Program-made: the position numbers and the translations under genes
Origin: Hwangdonia seohaensis
GTDB lineage: Bacteria > Bacteroidota > Bacteroidia > Flavobacteriales > Flavobacteriaceae
Length of the DNA: 64,000 nt
Assembly: GCF_031932625.1 (NCBI RefSeq)
Contig: NZ_JAVSCK010000004.1
Span: 62,001 to 126,000, forward strand
Direction: 5' to 3'
The notes under the pieces: generated by a model
Databases searched by the model: none
What the model was told of the DNA's origin: nothing
The model's input: only the letters and a program-made list of their open reading frames with translations
Shown here: one piece after another, positions 42,641 through 51,135 of the stretch
How positions within the stretch are numbered: position 1 is the stretch's first letter
Layout of the letters: the number at the start of each line of letters is the position of its first letter

Positions 42641-43429
42641 TTATTTTAAATTTGTGGGAATTTCGCAAATAGGTATTGCAATCATTTTGTGTTTATTGGC
42701 CGTATTAAAGCGTTTGTAAATTTTAAAAACGTCTTGCTCTCTACCAAGAAATTCCGATGCCGTTTTACCGGCTTGGTCCATTTTCATAGCCCACTCAAGC
42801 TCAGGGTATGACGCTCCAATTTGATCTTCATCACTCCGTGCATCGCCAAATAAACCATCACTTGGAGCCGCTTTCATAATGGATTCCGGAACGTCTAAAA
42901 ATTCACCTAATTTATAAACTTCAGACTTTAATAAATCTGCAATAGGACTTAAATCTACGCCGCCATCGCCGTATTTGGTGTAAAAGCCTACCCCAAAATC
43001 CTCCACTTTATTACCGGTTCCGGCCACCAATAATTTATAAAGTCCTGCGTAATAGTAAAGGGTTGTCATGCGCAGGCGTGCTCTGGTATTTGCCAAGGCC
43101 ATATCAATAGTGGCTTGGTCTCCGTCAAAAAACACCTCGCTTTTAAAGGTCTCGAAAACTGGTGTTAAATTGGTGCGTGTATCGTCAACATTATTAAACC
43201 GATGTTTTAATTGCGCAATGTGTTCTTGGGCTCTGGTAACGTGGCTCTCCGCTTGGTGTATTGGCATTTCAACACACAATACATTTAATCCCGTTTTGGC
43301 GCATAGTATTGAGGTTACTGCAGAATCGATGCCTCCTGAAATACCAATTACAAATCCGTTTACGCCAGCATTTGTCGCGTAATCTTTTAGCCAATTAACA
43401 ATGTGATTTACCACTTTTTCTGTTTGCAT
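42641..43429 (-). CDS. nadE: NH3-dependent NAD+ synthetase
   Basis: Amidates nicotinate adenine dinucleotide to NAD+, the last step of NAD synthesis. The ATP-pyrophosphatase loop GISGGIDSAV lies near residue 30; downstream are the TTLYYYAGLYKLLVAGTGNKVEDFGVGFYTKYGDGGVDLSPIADL region and RSDEDQIGASY. There is no glutaminase domain, so it uses ammonia. The ATG at 43429 (MQTEKVVNHIVNWL) gives 262 residues; 21 more codons upstream are not conserved. Divergent from gldB, an order I associate with flavobacterial genomes. Confidence 0.95.
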   Translation of the reverse strand: MQTEKVVNHIVNWLKDYATNAGVNGFVIGISGGIDSAVTSILCAKTGLNVLCVEMPIHQAESHVTRAQEHIAQLKHRFNNVDDTRTNLTPVFETFKSEVFFDGDQATIDMALANTRARLRMTTLYYYAGLYKLLVAGTGNKVEDFGVGFYTKYGDGGVDLSPIADLLKSEVYKLGEFLDVPESIMKAAPSDGLFGDARSDEDQIGASYPELEWAMKMDQAGKTASEFLGREQDVFKIYKRFNTANKHKMIAIPICEIPTNLK

Positions 43430-43458
43430 ATTTAACACAGTTTTTAATCTAAGAATAG

Positions 43459-43478
43459 TACCTTTGCAGACAAAAATA
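43459..43478. promoter_or_regulatory. Back-to-back -7 elements for gldB and nadE
   Basis: TACCTTTG on the plus strand (43459-43466) and reverse-strand TATTTTTG (43471-43478) both match TAnnTTTG. Transcription would start toward gldB (long leader of about 145 bases) and nadE (about 40 bases). The -33 elements are weak. Confidence 0.4.
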
Positions 43479-43615
43479 AAGGAAACGCCCAATTAATAAA
43501 AATCTATACCGTTTAAGTTATATTTAAAAGCCGAAATGGGCATTTAAAATATTAAATGGATGCCAACCATTTGATTGAAAACCGAATGAAAAGTTGTTTT
43601 TAAAATTTTAAGTAA

Positions 43616-44578
43616 ATGAAAAATACAATCTTGTTATTTAGTGTTATTTTGTTAAGCATTTCTTGTAAAAAAGATAATACGTTACAAAAAAATATAGCTA
43701 AAATAAACACAGATATTAAAATTGAACGTTTTGACAGGTTGTTTGCCCAGGCAGATTCAAAAGATTTGCCAAAGCTAAAACAAGCCTACCCGTTTATGTT
43801 TTCTGAAAAATATTCAGATTCGTTTTGGATTGCCAAAAAAGCCGATACTTTACAAATTCAACTGTTTAATGAGGTTGCTAAAGCATTTACCAATTTTAAC
43901 GACGTTGAAACTGAAATTGAATCGCTTTTCAATCATTTAAAATATTATTTTCCAGAATTCAATCCACCCAGAATCATTACCGTCACCAACGATGTAGATT
44001 ATAGAAACCGGGTAATTGTTACCGATACCATTGCTGTAATCGCTTTGGATAATTATTTGGGAAGTGACCACGAATTTTACGGAGCCATCCCCAAATACAT
44101 TAGAGCTCATTTTAATAAAGAACAGCTCGTTGTAGATTTGGCCGATGCATATGCAAAGAAATATATCTATCAATCGCAAAAAAGAACTTTGTTGGACGAA
44201 ATGATTTATTCAGGGAAACTACTCTATTTTAAAGATAAGGTTATTCCTTTTAAAACTGATGCGGAGCGTATGGGCTATTCGCCCGAGCAGTTAACTTGGG
44301 CCATTGCAAACGAGAGTTATATTTGGCGCTATTTTGTGGAGCGCGAATTATTGTTTAGCACAGACTCAAAATTACCGAGCCGATTTATAAATCCTGCGCC
44401 TTTCACTAAATTTTATTTAGAAGAAATTGACGCCGATTCACCAGGGCGATTAGGACAATATATAGGTTGGCAAATTGTACGTGCTTACATGCAGCAAAAC
44501 GATGTTGCTTTAAAAGACATGCTTATAAAATCTACTGAAGACATATTTAATAACACCAAGTTTAAACCACGTAAATAA
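43616..44578 (+). CDS. gldB: Gliding motility lipoprotein GldB
   Basis: Lipoprotein required for gliding motility in Flavobacterium, linked to the GldB-GldC pair and to the type IX secretion machinery. A lipobox LLSISC ends the signal peptide (Cys17). Typical GldB features follow: IKIERFDRLFAQAD, LKQAYPFMFSEKYSDSFW, the middle segment VIALDNYLGSDHEFYGAIPKYI, and MIYSGKLLYFKDKVIP. Length 320 is normal. The stop and the gldC start overlap (TAATG). Confidence 0.94.
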   Translation: MKNTILLFSVILLSISCKKDNTLQKNIAKINTDIKIERFDRLFAQADSKDLPKLKQAYPFMFSEKYSDSFWIAKKADTLQIQLFNEVAKAFTNFNDVETEIESLFNHLKYYFPEFNPPRIITVTNDVDYRNRVIVTDTIAVIALDNYLGSDHEFYGAIPKYIRAHFNKEQLVVDLADAYAKKYIYQSQKRTLLDEMIYSGKLLYFKDKVIPFKTDAERMGYSPEQLTWAIANESYIWRYFVERELLFSTDSKLPSRFINPAPFTKFYLEEIDADSPGRLGQYIGWQIVRAYMQQNDVALKDMLIKSTEDIFNNTKFKPRK

Positions 44579-44913
44579 TGGCAAAAAATCACACCTCAAA
44601 AATAGAATTGAAAGTTGAATTGGATGAAAACAGAATTCCGGAAAGTTTGCAATGGACTGCTGAAGATGGTGGTATTACAAACCAAGAAGCCAAAGCGATG
44701 ATGCTTTCTGTTTGGGACGCTGAAAGCCAAGAAACTCTGCGCATCGATTTATGGACCAAAGATATGCCCGTAGATGAAATGAAAGTGTTTTTTCATCAAA
44801 CCTTAGTAACGATGAGCGATACGTTTAATAGGGCCACACAGGATGAAAAAATGACGGCAACCATGAAAGATTTTTGTGATTATTTTGCTGAAAAGTTGGA
44901 GCTGAAAAAATAA
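44578..44913 (+). CDS. gldC: Gliding motility protein GldC
   Basis: A 111-residue soluble protein that forms a pair with GldB; in Flavobacterium johnsoniae loss of either harms gliding. Marks: TSKIELKVELDENRIPESLQWTAEDG, then LSVWDAESQETLRIDLWTKDMPVDEMKVFFHQTL. It starts on the last base of the gldB stop. A heptanucleotide tandem repeat begins six bases past its stop. Confidence 0.94.
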   Translation: MAKNHTSKIELKVELDENRIPESLQWTAEDGGITNQEAKAMMLSVWDAESQETLRIDLWTKDMPVDEMKVFFHQTLVTMSDTFNRATQDEKMTATMKDFCDYFAEKLELKK

Positions 44914-44918
44914 TTTTT

Positions 44919-45000
44919 AAGTTCAAAGTTCAAAGTTCAAAGTTCAAAGTTCAAAGTTCAAAGTTCAAAGTTCAAAGTTCAAAGTTCAAAGTTCAAAGTT
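44919..45000. repeat. Heptanucleotide tandem repeat (AAGTTCA)n
   Basis: 82 bases of AAGTTCA in about 11.7 perfect copies with no interruption, just after gldC. Degenerate relatives (AGTTCAAAGTTCTAAG...) lie at 52849-52878. Perfect identity suggests recent slippage and a length that varies between strains. Confidence 0.97.
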
Positions 45001-45140
45001 GTGTGCAGTAAAACCGAGATTGAATTATGTCACAGAGACTCAGAGAGATACGCAAAATTTTGACCAAAATGATCACTTATTGTAAACTGGGATTGCGTGT
45101 TTGGTTTTTGGAATCTAACTTTTTTGGGATTTGTAATTTC

Positions 45141-46418
45141 TCACCACTCATTGATTTTGTTTGAGTCCAGTTTGATGAAAATAAACAGTAAAATAGTGAA
45201 TGCCCAAAGCCCGGAACCACCATAGCTAAACATCGGCAGTGGAATACCAATGGTTGGAATTAAACCCATTACCATGCCCACATTTATTAGGAAATGTATA
45301 AAAATAATGGATGCAACCCCATAACCGTACACTCTACTGAATTGTGATTTTTGGCGTTCGGCTAAATGTAAAATACGTATAATAAGAAGCACAAAAAGAA
45401 CAACCACAAATGTGGTTCCTAAAAAACCCCACTCTTCGCCCACGGTACTAAAAATATAATCGGTATGTTGCTCGGGCACAAATTTTCCGGTGGTTCGTGT
45501 GCCTTCCATAAAGCCTCTTCCGGTTAAACCGCCAGAGCTAATGGCTTTTTCGGATTCATTCAAGTTATAGGCAAACGTTTTTTTCATTTGCTCTAATTTA
45601 ACGGGGTCTTTTTCCAATCGAAGCCACAGACTAATACGGTCTTGTTGGTGTGGTTTTAGAAGATTCTGATAAAAGAATTTTATTCCAAAAGACACCACAA
45701 TGGTTACTAATAAAATAAATAAAGATTGAAATAGGCGTAATTTCTTTTTTCTTAAAAAATGAAAACCAACAAGTATTAAAACGGCAATTATTGAGGTGAT
45801 TGTAACGCCGAATTTTAAAGACAATATGGATACTATAATCAAGGAAACACCAATGGTTAAATAATATTTTGGCAATCCTTCGCGGTACAAAACAAAAAAG
45901 AATGCGCCGTAAACAATGGTGCTGCCCGTGTCGTTTTGCAAGAGTACTAAAATTGCGGGAATGGCAATAATTATAAGGGCTTTTAACTGATCTCTTAGCG
46001 TTTTGATGTTGGTGTTTAAATCGCTAACATGTTTTGCCACGGCCAAAGCCGTTGCCATTTTCGCGAACTCACTGGGTTGAATGGTCATTCCGCCAATGGC
46101 GTACCACGACGTGGCCCCGTTTACGTTTTTACCGAAAATAAAAAGTCCGATTAAGGAGAGCATCGAAACAATGTAAATAATACTTGAAAATCGTTCGTAA
46201 AACTTAGCATCAACCGCCAATAAAAGTACGATTAAACCAAGGGTTAGAAATATAAAAATGAGTTGTTTGCCGTAAGGTTGTGAGAAATCGAAATAGTCGA
46301 TGGTACTTCCTGTATGCGAAGCCGACAAAATATTCAGATAACCAAAACCAACTAAAAGTAAGAAGAGAATAATGGTAATCCAATCGAATCTAAAATATTT
46401 ATTCGTATCTCTAACCAT
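45141..46418 (-). CDS. rodA: Rod-shape peptidoglycan polymerase RodA
   Basis: SEDS-family glycosyltransferase building lateral-wall peptidoglycan with PBP2. Ten membrane helices in 425 residues; SEDS marks GATSWYAIGGMTIQPSEFAKMATALAVAK and, near the end, HTDYIFSTVGEEWGFLGT and IPTIGIPLPMFSYGGSGLWAF. A cytosolic/periplasmic loop (KFFYQNLLKPHQQDRISLWL) has the RodA/FtsW pattern. It shares one base with the end of mrdA (TAATG-type overlap) and closes the mre operon. Confidence 0.96.
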   Translation of the reverse strand: MVRDTNKYFRFDWITIILFLLLVGFGYLNILSASHTGSTIDYFDFSQPYGKQLIFIFLTLGLIVLLLAVDAKFYERFSSIIYIVSMLSLIGLFIFGKNVNGATSWYAIGGMTIQPSEFAKMATALAVAKHVSDLNTNIKTLRDQLKALIIIAIPAILVLLQNDTGSTIVYGAFFFVLYREGLPKYYLTIGVSLIIVSILSLKFGVTITSIIAVLILVGFHFLRKKKLRLFQSLFILLVTIVVSFGIKFFYQNLLKPHQQDRISLWLRLEKDPVKLEQMKKTFAYNLNESEKAISSGGLTGRGFMEGTRTTGKFVPEQHTDYIFSTVGEEWGFLGTTFVVVLFVLLIIRILHLAERQKSQFSRVYGYGVASIIFIHFLINVGMVMGLIPTIGIPLPMFSYGGSGLWAFTILLFIFIKLDSNKINEW

Positions 46419-48355
46419 TAATTTGTGGCTTTGCTAATGTTGTTTAAATGCTTTTTTAAACGATAGTATTCCTTATCATCAACAAGTTGTAATAAAGTTT
46501 GCCCATTAATTTTAAAAGGCTCTCCAGAATAAGGTTTGGCGTATTCATCTTCCAAACTGTGTTTTAACAACCAATCTTCCAAATCGGTTCTGGTAATCTC
46601 GCCTTTAATATGTTTTTCAATCATTAAACTGGCAATTTTTCCGGCGAAGCGGCTTCCCCAATAACCGTTTTCAACAAAAACGGCGATTGCTATTTTTGGA
46701 TTGTCTTTAGGGGCAAAAGCCACAAAAATAGAGTGGTCTGTCAATTGTGTTTTCACACTGTCGATAATAGCAAAATTTTCAACCGTTCCTGTTTTTCCGC
46801 AAATATCAATATCCTTTACTTGTAACCATTTAGCGGTTCCGTTTTTATATACTTGGTGCATGCCTTCAATTACAGGCTCAAAATGCTGTTTGTCAATCGT
46901 TGTGTATTTAGGAGTCGTGAATTTTTCGGGAAGTGTTTCACCTTTAATGGATTTAATGATATGCGGCGTGTAAAAATGCCCTCTGTTGGCAATAGCTGCA
47001 ATCATATTGGCCAGCTGAATGGGCGTTGTGGCCACTTCACCTTGTCCAATTGAATTGGAAATGGTGTAAGTTGAATAAAAGGTTCTAGGGTAAATCCTTT
47101 TGTAATAGTCTCTATCAGGAATTCTTCCTTTTTGCCCCACTTTTAAATCGTAGCCTAAAAAATTGCCCAATCCGAAACTTTTAGCATGATCGCTCCACAC
47201 ATCAATACCTTTTGAGGCACTACCCGTTTTGTCTAAAATTTTTCTGTAAGCCGTGGCGAAATAAGCGTTGCAGGATTCTTGAATACCACTAATCATATTG
47301 TTGCGCCTGCCTATGTAGCAATGGCATTTCATAAACCGATTTCCGTATCTGTAACCCGCATAGCAAGTAACGGTTTCGTTTGGGGTTAATACGCCTTCTT
47401 GCAAGCCAATAAGGGCGTTCATTAATTTAAAAGGTGACCCGGGTTCGTAAACCCCTTGCAGACTTCTATTAAATAGAGGTTTGGCGATAGAATCGTTAAA
47501 AAGTTTGGTAAAGTTTTTAGAGCGTTGTCTGCCAACCAAATCGTTGGGGTTATAAGTTGGGGCAGCTACCATAGCTAATATTTCGCCTGTAGACGGCTCG
47601 ATAGCGATAACGCCACCACGTTTGTTTTGCATCAACAACTCGCCGTATTCTTGTAATTTGGCATCGATGGTAATGGTGATGTCTTTGCCCTGTTCGGGGA
47701 TAGTATCGAATTCCCCACCTTTATACGGTCCAATATTTCTGTTAAATCGGTCTTTTTGAATGAACTTAATGCCTTTTACGCCTCGCAATATGTCTTCGTA
47801 GGAGGCCTCAACACCTTGTTTGCCAATTAAATCGCCCATTTTGTAATAGGGGTCGTTTTTAATATCTCTGGTGTTAACCTCGCCAATATCGCCTAAAACA
47901 TTGGCGCCAATTGAGGTTTCGTACTTTCTAAGCGACCGTTTCTGAATATAGAAGCCATCAAATTTGCGCATCTTTTCTTGTAAAACGGCATAGTCTTCTT
48001 TTGATAAATGCGAAACGAAAACCGATGGCAATCGGGGCGAATAATGATAGGCCTTGTTGTACGTTTTTATAAACTGATCTTTGTCAATTTTTAATAAATC
48101 ACAAAACTCAAGCGTGTCCAAAGGCTGCACTTCACGCGGAATAACCATCACGTCGTAAGAGGGTTGGTTGGCCACTAAAAGTTGTCCGTTTCTGTCGTAA
48201 ACAAAACCGCGTTTCGGGTAATCGTAAACTTTTCTAATAGCATTGTCTTCAAATAAATTATGCGTATTTGAAGTGTATACTTGCAAGTAAAAAAGCCTTG
48301 CGATAAACACAAAACCAACAAGAATTACCGATATGAATAGTAAAAGTTGTCTCAT
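46418..48355 (-). CDS. mrdA: Penicillin-binding protein 2
   Basis: Class B transpeptidase of the elongasome. One N-terminal membrane helix (QLLLFISVILVGFVFIARLFYL), a dimerisation domain (DYPKRGFVYDRNGQLLVANQP), then the transpeptidase: S-x-x-K in GVYEPGSPFKLMNAL, S-x-N as ESCN, and K-T-G in DICGKTGTVENF. Length 645 fits PBP2. It overlaps mreD by four bases and rodA by one, so the block is translated as a unit. Confidence 0.96.
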   Translation of the reverse strand: MRQLLLFISVILVGFVFIARLFYLQVYTSNTHNLFEDNAIRKVYDYPKRGFVYDRNGQLLVANQPSYDVMVIPREVQPLDTLEFCDLLKIDKDQFIKTYNKAYHYSPRLPSVFVSHLSKEDYAVLQEKMRKFDGFYIQKRSLRKYETSIGANVLGDIGEVNTRDIKNDPYYKMGDLIGKQGVEASYEDILRGVKGIKFIQKDRFNRNIGPYKGGEFDTIPEQGKDITITIDAKLQEYGELLMQNKRGGVIAIEPSTGEILAMVAAPTYNPNDLVGRQRSKNFTKLFNDSIAKPLFNRSLQGVYEPGSPFKLMNALIGLQEGVLTPNETVTCYAGYRYGNRFMKCHCYIGRRNNMISGIQESCNAYFATAYRKILDKTGSASKGIDVWSDHAKSFGLGNFLGYDLKVGQKGRIPDRDYYKRIYPRTFYSTYTISNSIGQGEVATTPIQLANMIAAIANRGHFYTPHIIKSIKGETLPEKFTTPKYTTIDKQHFEPVIEGMHQVYKNGTAKWLQVKDIDICGKTGTVENFAIIDSVKTQLTDHSIFVAFAPKDNPKIAIAVFVENGYWGSRFAGKIASLMIEKHIKGEITRTDLEDWLLKHSLEDEYAKPYSGEPFKINGQTLLQLVDDKEYYRLKKHLNNISKATN

Positions 48356-48858
48356 TTAGATTTTCGACTAAAAATAATAGTTATTAAAACACAAAGTATT
48401 ATAGTGAATATACTTGAGAATAACGTTTTTTGAAGGATTAAAATTATTTTGGAAATGCTAAAAATTTCCAAACAAAACAAAATGAAGTGATGCGCGATTA
48501 CCATAATGGTGATGTAGATTAGTTTTGCGCCAAAATCTACGGTATTGAATTTCATGTTTTGATGTTCGTAAACCATGCCAAAAGAGAACTTTAATGCAAC
48601 GGGTCTGGCATAGGCTATAAACACAGATGCCGCAGCGTTAATGCCGCCGGAGTCTAAGAATAAATCGACCGTTAAACCCAATAAAAAACTTAAGAAAATA
48701 AATAAAGACCGGTTGTTTTTTACAGGAAATAAAATGATGAAAAGAATATAAATATACGGATTGATGTAGCCCAAAAAATTAATATGGCTGCATATTAAAA
48801 CCTGAATTAAAATAAGTGCTATAAAGCGGATGCTATTTAAAGAAATGATACCGTTCAT
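48352..48858 (-). CDS. mreD: Rod shape-determining protein MreD
   Basis: A 168-residue membrane protein of five helices, the MreD link between MreC and PBP2/RodA. It is poorly conserved in sequence; the call rests on hydrophobicity, length, the motif LLGLTVDLFLDSGGINAAASVFIAYARP (family GLxxDxxxxxxxG) and its place between mreC and mrdA. One base separates it from mreC. Confidence 0.9.
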   Translation of the reverse strand: MNGIISLNSIRFIALILIQVLICSHINFLGYINPYIYILFIILFPVKNNRSLFIFLSFLLGLTVDLFLDSGGINAAASVFIAYARPVALKFSFGMVYEHQNMKFNTVDFGAKLIYITIMVIAHHFILFCLEIFSISKIILILQKTLFSSIFTIILCVLITIIFSRKSK

Positions 48859-49674
48859 TTAATGGGAATTTAACAAATTTGTAATTTCCTCAAAATCCTT
48901 GTTTTCTATAATATGAACATGCTCAAGGTTAGTCATGTCGTTAAAAAGCTTCACATTAATCTCATAATAATTTTCGGCAACATCCAATTCAAAATCCTCT
49001 ACAACACCAATATCAATATTTTTTGGAAAGATTGAAGAGCGCCCCGAGGTAACAATCGTATCGCCTATGGCAACCGGTGCTATTTTTTCAACATCTATTA
49101 ACTGCACGATGTTTGGCGATTCGCCGTCCCAAGTTAAAGAGCCAATATGATTGGTTTTTTTTAATCCTGCACTAATATTGCTTGTGGTGTTTAACACCGA
49201 AATAACCGTTGAATAATTTTTACTTGAGTTGTCTATAATACCTAAAACACCTTTACTGGTTATCACGCCAAAATCTTCTCTAATACTATCGTTTGTGCCT
49301 TTATTGATGAGTAAAAAATTATCGGTTAAAGAATAACTGTTCTTTATAATTTTTGCAGTTTGGATTCTATACAGTCCGTTGTACGTAACACTGTCTATAT
49401 AGCTTGAGTCCAGTTGGTTTTCAGCATTAAACAAAAGCGCTTTTAATCGATTGTTCTCTTCGGCTAAAATCTGGTTTTGCGATTTTAAATTAAAATATTC
49501 ACTAATGTTATTAACAGAATTGTAAACGCCACCGGTTAAAAAATTGGCAGAATTTATAAACTTGCTTTTGTGATAGGAATGCGATTGAATAGTAAAAACA
49601 ATAGACACCGAAAACAGCAACAAGAACAACAAAAACCTTTTGTTTCTTATTATAAAATTAATAATCTGTTGCAT
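48859..49674 (-). CDS. mreC: Rod shape-determining protein MreC
   Basis: A 271-residue bitopic protein: membrane helix at about 10-28 (NKRFLLFLLLFSVSIVFTI), a coiled coil (YFNLKSQNQILAEENNRLKALLFNAENQL), and the periplasmic MreC beta domain (NFLLINKGTNDSIREDFGVITSKGVLGIIDNSSKNYSTV, TSGRSSIFPKNIDIGVVEDF). It organises PBP2 and RodA along MreB filaments. 23 bases lie between it and mreB. Confidence 0.95.
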   Translation of the reverse strand: MQQIINFIIRNKRFLLFLLLFSVSIVFTIQSHSYHKSKFINSANFLTGGVYNSVNNISEYFNLKSQNQILAEENNRLKALLFNAENQLDSSYIDSVTYNGLYRIQTAKIIKNSYSLTDNFLLINKGTNDSIREDFGVITSKGVLGIIDNSSKNYSTVISVLNTTSNISAGLKKTNHIGSLTWDGESPNIVQLIDVEKIAPVAIGDTIVTSGRSSIFPKNIDIGVVEDFELDVAENYYEINVKLFNDMTNLEHVHIIENKDFEEITNLLNSH

Positions 49675-49697
49675 GATTTAGGGACTGTTTTATGCTT

Positions 49698-50726
49698 TTA
49701 TTTAATCAATACACTTTTGTATTTAGGTAAATTTTTAAGTGTAATTCCAGTACCTCTTACCACAGCTCGCAATGGGTCTTCGGCAATATAAACAGGAAGG
49801 TCTGTTTTTTGCGACAAGCGTTTATCCAAGCCACGTAACATCGATCCGCCACCAGCTAAATAAATACCGGTATTGTAAATATCGGCAGCCAATTCGGGAG
49901 GTGTTTGCGATAGGGTTTCCATAACCGCATCTTCAATTCGTAAAATAGATTTATCTAAAGCTTTTGCGATTTCACGGTACGAAATTTGAACTTGCTTCGG
50001 TTTCCCCGTTAACAAATCACGCCCTTGAACACTCATATCTTCAGGCGGTAATTCCAAATCCTCTGTAGCCGCACCAATCTGTATTTTTATCTTTTCGGCA
50101 GTACGCTCACCCACATACAAATTGTGTTGGGTACGCATGTAATACACAATATCGTTTGTAAATACATCACCGGCAATTTTAACCGATTTATCGCAAACAA
50201 TGCCACCTAGGGCGATTACTGCAATTTCGGTGGTTCCGCCACCTATATCAACCACCATATTGCCTTTGGGTTGCATAATATCTACCCCAATACCAATAGC
50301 GGCCGCCATGGGTTCGTGAATTAAATACACTTCCTTTCCGTTAACACGTTCGGCACTTTCTTTTACCGCACGCATTTCAACCTCGGTAATCCCCGACGGA
50401 ATACAAATAACCATACGCAACGCCGGCGTAAAAAACTTCTTTTTTAAAGCCGGTATGTTTTTAATAAACATACTTATCATTTGTTCCGAAGCATCAAAAT
50501 CGGCAATTACCCCGTCTTTTAAGGGGCGAATCGTTTTAATGTTTTCATGCGTTTTGCCCTGCATTAAACTCGCTTGTTGGCCAACGGCAATTATTTTACC
50601 TGTAATTCTATCGCGCGCAACTATCGATGGCGCATCAACAACAACTTTGTCGTTATGTATAATAAGTGTATTTGCAGTACCTAAATCTATTGCAATCTCT
50701 TCGGTTAAGAAGTCAAAAAAGCCCAT
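49698..50726 (-). CDS. mreB: Rod shape-determining actin MreB
   Basis: Actin-like ATPase whose filaments guide lateral wall synthesis. 342 residues, with phosphate 1 motif IAIDLGTANTLI, connect 1 (CIPSGITEVEMRAVKESA), phosphate 2 (MVVDIGGGTTEIAVIALGG) and the adenosine motif YLAGGGSMLRGLD. It heads the mreB-mreC-mreD-mrdA-rodA operon. A dispersed repeat (R5) lies about 235 bases upstream, between it and purH. Confidence 0.97.
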   Translation of the reverse strand: MGFFDFLTEEIAIDLGTANTLIIHNDKVVVDAPSIVARDRITGKIIAVGQQASLMQGKTHENIKTIRPLKDGVIADFDASEQMISMFIKNIPALKKKFFTPALRMVICIPSGITEVEMRAVKESAERVNGKEVYLIHEPMAAAIGIGVDIMQPKGNMVVDIGGGTTEIAVIALGGIVCDKSVKIAGDVFTNDIVYYMRTQHNLYVGERTAEKIKIQIGAATEDLELPPEDMSVQGRDLLTGKPKQVQISYREIAKALDKSILRIEDAVMETLSQTPPELAADIYNTGIYLAGGGSMLRGLDKRLSQKTDLPVYIAEDPLRAVVRGTGITLKNLPKYKSVLIK

Positions 50727-50961
50727 GTGCTATTAGTGGTTTTTAAAGGGTTGTTAACAAATCCTGTAAATGTAATAAAAGTAAATAAATATACCGAGTT
50801 TAAATGGCATACAAATGGCATCAAAATAAAGTATTAACTATTTATACGTAGTTTATCGATTTTTAGATGGTTTTTTTAAAGATTGTGGTGTTCCCTACGC
50901 TCATACCTACAAGGTTGGATGCTGAAACAAGTTCAGCACAAAAACCTTGCAGGATCGCTTC

Positions 50962-51032
50962 GGTCGGGCTTTCACTACTACTCGCTTCCTCCTACGTCGG
51001 CGAGCTCAAACAAACCGTTCAATCCCTAACGC
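50962..51032 (-). repeat. Dispersed intergenic repeat, copy R5
   Basis: Reverse-strand order: GCGTTAGGGATTGAACGG, GAGCTCGCCGACG, AGGAGGAAGCGAGTAG, AAAGCCCGACC. Nearly the same as the core of R2 apart from an extra TAG in GTAGTAGTG. CTCGC and GCGAG can pair, with an AGGAGGAA loop. Same orientation as the mreB operon. Confidence 0.85.
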
Positions 51033-51072
51033 AAATAACTGCTGTAGTTCAAAAAACTATCATGTTATTTTT

Positions 51073-51105
51073 AAACTTGCCAGATTTCTAAAACCTGGCA
51101 AGTTT
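51073..51105. terminator. Hairpin downstream of purH
   Basis: AAACTTGCCAG (51073-51083) pairs with CTGGCAAGTTT (51095-51105). A T run follows only on the plus strand, so on the purH strand it is a 3'-end stabiliser or weak terminator. Confidence 0.5.
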
Positions 51106-51135
51106 AATTTTTTGGTAAGTATCGCAGTAATAATT

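Larger units (their letters stand above)
50727..51135. other. Intergenic region with repeat R5 and two hairpins
   Basis: 409 bases between purH and mreB (both reverse strand). From the purH side: a hairpin of AAACTTGCCAG and CTGGCAAGTTT (51073-51105), repeat R5 (50962-51032), then a nested hairpin at about 50909-50950 (CAAGGTT/AACCTTG outside, GCTGAA/TTCAGC inside), then AT-rich sequence that must hold the mreB promoter. No gene. Confidence 0.55.

Noticed and set aside
44919..45000. Tandem array as a possible CRISPR
   Set aside because: Seven-base units without spacers; no cas genes in the window.
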